DNA from: Candidatus Aminicenantota bacterium
GTDB lineage: Bacteria; Acidobacteriota; Aminicenantia; UBA2199
Direction of reading: 5' to 3'
Assembly: GCA_030620255.1 (NCBI GenBank)
Contig: JAUXFB010000013.1
Span: 1-11,292 of the forward strand
DNA: 11,292 nucleotides
Under the pieces are notes generated by a model. It worked only from the letters and a program-made list of their open reading frames with translations, searched no databases and had not been told where the DNA came from. Position numbers and translations under genes: made by a program. Shown one piece after another: positions 7,715 to 11,292 of this stretch; position 1 is the stretch's first letter, and the number at the start of each line of letters is the position of its first letter.

Positions 7715-8137
7715 TTATTCCTTTATTACTTTTATTCTTCCAGCAATGGATATTGTGATCTTATACTTGTGATTCTCATTTTCTACATAAATAGAGCACA
7801 ATGGTGAAACAAAACCTGTTGGAAAAAATACTGGGTTTGAATTTATTGATAGGGAGACTTTTTCTCCAGGACTAAAATTCAAAAACTCTTTCCATTTTTT
7901 ATCTTTTTTTTCCATGAGAAGGAATTTGTTGTTTGTAATTGTTACTTTTATGTGTTTGTTTTTTTCAATTGCCTTATATCTAGCAGTATTAAGTGCAGAA
8001 ACAATAGTTCTTACTCCATTATTTATGCTTGCTCTACTTTGAAATGACTGAAAATCTCTAAATCCGAAACCTAAGACAATAGATAATATTGTTGTGTAAA
8101 TTAACAATTCAAATACAGTTAAACCTCTATTATTCAT
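7715..8137 (-). CDS. GspH/FimT-like minor pseudopilin
   Basis: A 140-residue prepilin-like protein, last of four pseudopilin genes on this strand. The N-terminus MNNRG|LTVFELL has the prepilin peptidase site after Gly5 and Glu at mature position 5, followed by a hydrophobic helix (about 11-28). SINNGVRTIVSALNTARYKAIEKN is the typical helix of GspH/FimT/FimU proteins, and the rest is a beta-rich head with a Cys (in SPLCSIYV) and an IAGRIKV ending. The start overlaps the previous gene by 8 nt and has GAGGAG upstream. GspH/FimU-type subunits are part of the pilus-tip complex with V, W and X proteins in better known systems. At the 3' side it converges on the transglutaminase-like gene. Confidence 0.85.
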   Translation of the reverse strand: MNNRGLTVFELLIYTTILSIVLGFGFRDFQSFQSRASINNGVRTIVSALNTARYKAIEKNKHIKVTITNNKFLLMEKKDKKWKEFLNFSPGEKVSLSINSNPVFFPTGFVSPLCSIYVENENHKYKITISIAGRIKVIKE

Positions 8138-9464
8138 AATAGATCTCCTCTATTGAATCAATCAAAAATTCTTTTAAATATTTGAAATCTTTTGTTCTAA
8201 AATAGTTTCCTGAATCAAATTTTGAATTTGATTGTTCTATTTCTATATAGCCTTTATTTTCAAGATCTTTTGCAAATAAGCTTCCTGAGAGTTTTAGGTC
8301 TTGATTTCTGTTTGTGAATTTTCCATTTACAATTATTGAAGCTTGAATCTTTGTTTCATCTTGTGCATCTACAATTATATTTGACTTAGAATTTGCAGGG
8401 TTAAAAAGAGAATTAAAGCTACTTATTAATGTAAGATTTGTAAGTTTAATTTTTTTTGAATCAAAATTTTTTGTTTCTAATGATGTTCTTATTTTAATTG
8501 TACCTGAAGAAAAGAGCTTTATATTTGAATCTTCAACAAATGCAGTTTTGTCTTCTTGCTCTACTGACAATATATTACCATTTATAATTATTTTTTCTTT
8601 AAAAACTGATTGGTTGTCAATTGTGTTATCCCAGCATATAAAATATGTGTCATTTGGAATATATCTCATTTCATAACTATTTCCTCCTTTTATTATTCGA
8701 ATTATCTGTATATTATCTTGAATAGAGAAAATCACTCTTTCAACATCTCCTTGAATAAATATTGATTCAACAATATCATCTTCTGATAAAATGTATATAC
8801 CATCTTTAATGGGTTCATCTGAAATCTCAAAACCAAATTTCTCTCTTATATTTCTCCAACTTAAGACATTTCCACTGATCTTCATAGAGTTTAGTAAAAA
8901 TCCAGAAACATTAAATTCAGTTTCTATATTATTTACTATGAGATTTTCACCATTCTTGCTTATAATGTTGTTTTTTTGCATAAACGCATCTTTTGGAATA
9001 TCTATTTCTTTATTTATGAAAAAAGGCATTAATATTAGAGGGATTTCCCCTGAGAGTAATTTTATGATTGCGTTTGAACTTAAGCAATAGTTGTTTTTTT
9101 CTGATGATGCAACAAGATTATTAGTTACTCTTATTTTTTCATAATACTCTTTGGGAATTGAAATGTAATTAAATGAATTTTTAATTAATATATTATTGTA
9201 TTTTGAATCTGGGAAATTAGTATTATTAAAATAATCTATCTCAGGATTTTGAAAGTTTTGTAAGTTCTCTTGAAATATTTTTTCTCTGAAATTGTGAAGA
9301 TATTGAATTAAATTCTGATAAATATTATCTATTACTAATATTTTTTTTGTTCTTGCCCCTATAATTTTATTATGGATTATAGAATGGGTTAAAAGGTTTA
9401 GTCCAATAAAAGAGATTAAAATGATAAATAAAATAGAAATTATAATATTACCTTTTTTTTTCAT
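8130..9464 (-). CDS. large PilX/GspK-like pilus-tip protein, no Glu5
   Basis: A 444-residue protein starting 2 nt after the W-like gene's stop (TAAAGATG), without a strong ribosome site, so probably coupled. MKKKG|NIIIS then a hydrophobic helix (8-27) resembles class III signals, but mature position 5 is Ser instead of Glu, as in PilX and GspK proteins. The region after it (28-65) continues as an amphipathic helix, again like PilX. The remainder is unusually long and beta-rich, with repeated Asn/Ile/Gly turns near the C-terminus (ASIIVNGKF, LSGSLFAKDLENKG), suggesting a beta-solenoid-like section. The size is larger than typical PilX (under 200 residues). It occupies the X position of a V-W-X-H set. 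Assigned from position and N-terminus; the head domain is unrecognised. Confidence 0.7.
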   Translation of the reverse strand: MKKKGNIIISILFIILISFIGLNLLTHSIIHNKIIGARTKKILVIDNIYQNLIQYLHNFREKIFQENLQNFQNPEIDYFNNTNFPDSKYNNILIKNSFNYISIPKEYYEKIRVTNNLVASSEKNNYCLSSNAIIKLLSGEIPLILMPFFINKEIDIPKDAFMQKNNIISKNGENLIVNNIETEFNVSGFLLNSMKISGNVLSWRNIREKFGFEISDEPIKDGIYILSEDDIVESIFIQGDVERVIFSIQDNIQIIRIIKGGNSYEMRYIPNDTYFICWDNTIDNQSVFKEKIIINGNILSVEQEDKTAFVEDSNIKLFSSGTIKIRTSLETKNFDSKKIKLTNLTLISSFNSLFNPANSKSNIIVDAQDETKIQASIIVNGKFTNRNQDLKLSGSLFAKDLENKGYIEIEQSNSKFDSGNYFRTKDFKYLKEFLIDSIEEIYYE

Positions 9465-9466
9465 CT

Positions 9467-10156
9467 TTATACAGTATTCATTAAAAATATATACCCTCTG
9501 ATTTGCTCTTTATTATTTATTTCAATTCTATACAGTACTGAATTTGAGTCTGGGAAAAGTTTAATATAGAAGTCAGTTACATTTTCTATTAGAGGTTGGA
9601 AGTACCCCTTATCTGTTTTCCTTTTCAATACATTTTGTTTTGAATAGAGTTTGTAATTAATTTGTTTTAAAGCAATTATTATTGAGTTTTTTAAATAATC
9701 ATTTTGTAAGTTTTTTAATAAAATTATTTTTCCATTTTCTAATTTTTTAATCTCATTAAATTCAAAAACATCATTATCTATATTGTATACCAACACTGTT
9801 TTCCCTTTTCTAAAGTATTCATTTTTATTAATATCTAGTATCTTTTCACCTTTAAAGTAATCAGTTTGAAAAATTTCATTCGCAATCCCATAGATAACTT
9901 TGAAACTCTCTTCTGAATGTTCAAACAAAGGGAAATTAAAGTATTTAGAGGCTTCTTGCAGCCTCATTCCACATTTTGTTAGATCTGTTTTTATTGTATC
10001 AACAGTGTGAAATACTGATTCTAATACATCTTGTTTTGAAGTGATTTTCTTTGACATCATAGAGGTCTCTGAAACATTTGTAATTACAATTGATAAAATA
10101 GTTAAACTTAAAGCTAAAGCAATAATTAGTTCTAAAACGCTAAATCCATTATTCAT
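9467..10156 (-). CDS. PilW/GspJ-like minor pseudopilin
   Basis: A 229-residue prepilin-like protein. MNNG|FSVLELI has the processing Gly4 and mature Glu5, then a hydrophobic helix to about residue 25. The following helix includes SVFHTVDTIKTDLTKCGMRL, resembling the L-x-x-DLxxxG pattern of PilW and GspJ proteins. A beta-rich head follows, ending with FYIKLFPDSNSVLYRIEI, which fits the strand pairs of that family. AAAGGAG lies just ahead of the ATG, and the start overlaps the V-like gene by 8 nt. Assembly into a short tip complex with the neighbouring V, X and H-like proteins is inferred from known type IV pili and type II secretion systems. W versus J cannot be decided here. Confidence 0.8.
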   Translation of the reverse strand: MNNGFSVLELIIALALSLTILSIVITNVSETSMMSKKITSKQDVLESVFHTVDTIKTDLTKCGMRLQEASKYFNFPLFEHSEESFKVIYGIANEIFQTDYFKGEKILDINKNEYFRKGKTVLVYNIDNDVFEFNEIKKLENGKIILLKNLQNDYLKNSIIIALKQINYKLYSKQNVLKRKTDKGYFQPLIENVTDFYIKLFPDSNSVLYRIEINNKEQIRGYIFLMNTV

Positions 10157-10553
10157 TTTTTATCTCCTTTATAAATTTTGATTTATAAATAAAATTTTGC
10201 TTTGTTAAATTTTTATAAGAAATTTTAATTTTGATTTTTTTTAAAGATGTTGTTATGCTCTTTACTATCCAATTAATTTTGAATTTATTTTCATATTTTA
10301 GGTGATCGCCTTTTTTAAGTTCATTTGAATCAAATGGCCTTGAACATAAATAGTATTTATAATATTCATATTTTTGGATTATTTCAAACCTGATTAAGGA
10401 GTTTCTGTTTGTATAAATTGAAAATATTAAAGTTTTACATATAAATATAAGAGCTATAAATACAAGTAATAGAGAAAATAGGGTCTCAATTAAAGTAAAA
10501 CCTCTTTCTGTTTTTTTCGGAACTCTTGTTATTAAGATGTTTTGTTTTTTCAT
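10149..10553 (-). CDS. PilV/GspI-like minor pseudopilin, first gene of cassette
   Basis: A 134-residue prepilin-like protein with an 18-residue leader ending KKTERG|FTLIETLFS: processing Gly18 and mature Glu5, followed by a long hydrophobic helix to about residue 43. The head includes CSRPFDSNELKKGDH and then INWIVKSITTSLKKIKIKISY, a pattern of PilV-like proteins in which a strand with a W-x-V motif precedes a KxIxIxISY strand. Length matches small V/I-type subunits. It leads the four-gene cassette V-W-X-H; a GGGAAG ribosome site and sigma-54-like promoter lie directly upstream. The usual PilY1 and major pilin genes are not in this window, so the cassette may work with a pilus encoded elsewhere. 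Confidence 0.8.
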   Translation of the reverse strand: MKKQNILITRVPKKTERGFTLIETLFSLLLVFIALIFICKTLIFSIYTNRNSLIRFEIIQKYEYYKYYLCSRPFDSNELKKGDHLKYENKFKINWIVKSITTSLKKIKIKISYKNLTKQNFIYKSKFIKEIKNE

Positions 10554-10573
10554 TTTCTTCCCAAAAAAAGGTA

Positions 10574-10590
10574 ATCAAAATTTGTGCCAA
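10574..10590 (-). promoter_or_regulatory. sigma-54-like -24/-12 promoter for minor pilin operon
   Basis: On the minus strand TTGGCAC (10590-10584) is followed after 5 nt by TTGAT (10578-10574), one change from the TTGGCAC-N5-TTGCT consensus (the -12 C is A). The start would fall near 10563, about ten bases before the ATG, leaving room for the GGGAAG ribosome site. Sigma-54 control of pilin genes through PilR is known in other bacteria. The mismatch at -12 is the main weakness. Confidence 0.5.
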
Positions 10591-10610
10591 ATTTTAAATA
10601 ACTTAGAAAG

Positions 10611-10632
10611 CCTTTATATCGGAGTGTCTTCA
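10611..10632 (-). promoter_or_regulatory. putative activator box A (TGAAGAC-N10-AAAGG)
   Basis: Reading the minus strand, TGAAGAC then ten bases then AAAGG, 21 nt upstream of the TGGCAC of the minor pilin promoter. A matching box in the opposite orientation precedes the ComEA-like gene. No known binding motif is recognised; an activator site is inferred from position and duplication. Confidence 0.35.
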
Positions 10633-10661
10633 GGGATCTATTTATTTTTAAGCTAAAAACT

Positions 10662-10701
10662 GTTTACTTTTAAAATAATTTAAGTAAATAAATGTTTACT
10701 T
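10662..10701. repeat. three TTTACTT/AAGTAAA heptamers at centre of divergent region
   Basis: GTTTACTT (10662-10669), AAGTAAAT (10682-10689) and GTTTACTT (10694-10701). The outer copies are direct repeats 32 nt apart, close to three helical turns; the inner one is inverted and forms a 9-bp palindrome arm with the last (TTAAGTAAA/TTTACTTAA, 10680-10703, 6-nt loop). Possibly an operator; in AT-rich DNA some chance contribution is likely. Confidence 0.35.
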
Positions 10702-10731
10702 AATTTAGGAAAGAATTTTGTTCCCGATTGT

Positions 10732-10754
10732 TGAAGACCATTATCGGATAAAGG
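10732..10754 (+). promoter_or_regulatory. putative activator box B (TGAAGAC-N11-AAAGG)
   Basis: TGAAGAC, eleven bases, AAAGG on the plus strand, 31 nt upstream of the TGGCAT of the ComEA-like promoter. It mirrors box A upstream of the pilin operon; the spacing to the promoter differs by exactly 10 nt, one helical turn. Function inferred only from this arrangement. Confidence 0.35.
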
Positions 10755-10784
10755 TTTTAGTTTTAATATTTCCTTTTTTAAATT

Positions 10785-10801
10785 CTGGCATAAAAAATGA
10801 A
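10785..10801 (+). promoter_or_regulatory. weak sigma-54-like promoter for ComEA-like gene
   Basis: CTGGCAT (10785-10791), 5 nt, ATGAA (10797-10801). It fits the TGGCAY-N5-WTGA pattern of the divergent pilin promoter but has more departures from consensus. The start would be near 10812, giving a leader of about twelve bases that contains the AGGAGG ribosome site. The ATG at 10797 would lie inside the promoter, consistent with the true start being 10824. Confidence 0.35.
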
Positions 10802-10823
10802 TTCACTTATGCAGGAGGTAAAA

Positions 10824-11117
10824 ATGACAGTTTTAAAAAAAGTTTTATCTATTTTTGTTATTTTAAGTTTCTTTTTGTTGTTAAGCTCAAATTCATTCGC
10901 AGCTCAAACAACATCTTCAAAAGCAAGTTTGATTAATATTAACACAGCAGGAGTCAATCAGCTTGTAAAATTACCCAGAATTGGAGAAAAGGTTGCACAG
11001 AGAATCATTGATTTCAGAAAGAAGAATGGGAAATTTAAAAGAATTCAAGACCTTATGAAAGTAAAGGGTATTGGTGAGAAGACATTCAATAGGTTAAAAA
11101 ACTTAATTACAGTCTAA
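10824..11117 (+). CDS. comEA: ComEA-like exported helix-hairpin-helix DNA-binding protein
   Basis: A 97-residue protein starting at ATG 10824, directly behind AGGAGG (10813-10818); an in-frame ATG at 10797 has no ribosome site and would add nine residues ahead of an otherwise normal signal peptide. Residues 1-25 are a signal peptide (KK, hydrophobic core, then NSFA|AQ). The mature part is almost entirely a tandem helix-hairpin-helix domain: INTAGVNQLVKLPRIGEKVA, FRKKNGKFKRIQDLMKVKGIGEKTF and a closing RLKNLITV. The two hairpins LPRIG and VKGIG contact DNA backbone in this family. Short single-domain ComEA proteins ratchet incoming DNA into the periplasm of transformable diderms. Divergent transcription from the pseudopilin cassette supports a DNA-uptake role. 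A paralogue with another DNA-related role cannot be excluded. Confidence 0.85.
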   Translation: MTVLKKVLSIFVILSFFLLLSSNSFAAQTTSSKASLININTAGVNQLVKLPRIGEKVAQRIIDFRKKNGKFKRIQDLMKVKGIGEKTFNRLKNLITV

Positions 11118-11120
11118 ATT

Positions 11121-11164
11121 TATGGGGTCAGGTCTCAACATTAGACATTGAGACCTGACCCATA
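11121..11164. repeat. REP-like palindrome (GGGTCAGGTCTCAA hairpin)
   Basis: Left arm 11125-11138 (GGGTCAGGTCTCAA) pairs perfectly over 14 bp with 11148-11161 around a 9-nt loop; one bulged G (11124) then three more pairs (TAT/ATA) extend it. It begins 3 nt after the ComEA-like stop. There is no T-run after it, so it is not a classic terminator, although the RNA hairpin could protect the 3' end. I recall closely similar GGGTCAGGTCT palindromes spread in many genomes, likely mobilised by REP-associated Y1 transposases; this is unverified. Confidence 0.75.
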
Positions 11165-11179
11165 ATGACAGGAGGAAAA

Positions 11180-11292
11180 ATGGACGAAAAGTTTAAAGAG
11201 TTAAATTTGCTTTTGCTTTACCTTTCAGGATGGGAAGAGGATTCCAAAAAAGATCCTGGAGAAAAGATTTATATGAGCTGGAAAGGATATCC
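11180..11292 (+). CDS. DUF6429-like protein, 3' end cut by window
   Basis: An open frame from ATG 11180 runs off the end of the window (37 codons seen), with AGGAGG (11170-11175) directly upstream. The visible part reads MDEKFKELNLLLLYLSGWEE, a charged stretch, then SWKGY. A leucine-rich LLYL segment followed by a W-K-G motif is what I recall for the N-terminal half of DUF6429 proteins, a small family of unknown role. The segment should be a soluble helix, not a membrane span, as it is short and flanked by acidic residues. The REP-like palindrome lies directly upstream, so any expression from the ComEA promoter must read through the hairpin. Family assignment is tentative. Confidence 0.6.
   Translation, partial: MDEKFKELNLLLLYLSGWEEDSKKDPGEKIYMSWKGY

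Noticed and set aside
8791..9090. 99-codon plus-strand frame inside the X/K-like gene
   Set aside because: It is antisense to a gene with a good prepilin-like N-terminus, has no ribosome site and a low-complexity product.
10797..10799. ATG at 10797 as start of the ComEA-like protein
   Set aside because: The ATG at 10824 follows AGGAGG at ideal distance and begins a standard signal peptide; the upstream ATG has no ribosome site.
10718..10936. 72-codon frame across the comEA promoter and start
   Set aside because: It overlaps the real comEA start in another frame, lacks a ribosome site and has no recognisable domain.

Overview
The window is AT-rich (roughly 30% GC by eye) and densely coded, with ATG and GTG starts and mostly clear Shine-Dalgarno sites. 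A Tat-type leader, four type IV prepilin-like proteins and a small exported ComEA-like protein point to a diderm bacterium. The gene mix (duplicated COG3379-type AlkP phosphohydrolases, a GGGTCAGGTCTCAA palindrome, a DUF6429-like gene) looks like a poorly sampled environmental lineage. I cannot name the phylum from sequence alone.

Region 1 (1-4816, + strand) is one tight operon: a 5'-truncated AlkP-superfamily hydrolase, a paralogue with a twin-arginine leader, a 62-residue ribbon-helix-helix-like protein ending in a GLGYIS tail, and a three-helix membrane protein with a large extramembrane insert. Neither hydrolase carries the sulfatase CxPxR motif; both have a Ser-Pro-Val-Ala-Trp nucleophile segment. 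I infer an envelope phosphoester or phosphonate-type hydrolase system with two small or membrane partners.

Region 2 (4871-7698, + strand) holds a two-helix membrane protein with a four-cysteine tail and its own extended -10 promoter, an FGE/SUMF1-fold protein lacking the catalytic cysteine pair (behind a TTGAAA-N17-TATAAT promoter), a DUF350-like four-helix membrane protein, and a membrane-anchored transglutaminase-like protein with a Cys-His-Glu set.

Region 3 (10553-7715, - strand) is a four-gene minor pseudopilin operon in the order V-like, W-like, X/K-like, H/FimT-like. Genes overlap by 8 nt or are 2 nt apart. It converges on region 2 with only 16 nt between stop codons and no hairpin terminator. 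No major pilin, PilY1 or pilus motor gene is in the window.

Region 4 (10554-11292) is a 270-nt divergent control region, then a ComEA-like DNA-binding protein (+), a palindromic REP-like element, and the start of a DUF6429-like gene. The control region appears symmetric: each side has a TGGCAY-N5-WTGA sigma-54-like promoter, preceded by a TGAAGAC...AAAGG box, with three TTTACTT/AAGTAAA heptamers at the centre. I infer that the minor pilins and ComEA are co-controlled, as would suit a DNA-uptake pilus. No gene-free stretch exceeds 300 nt.
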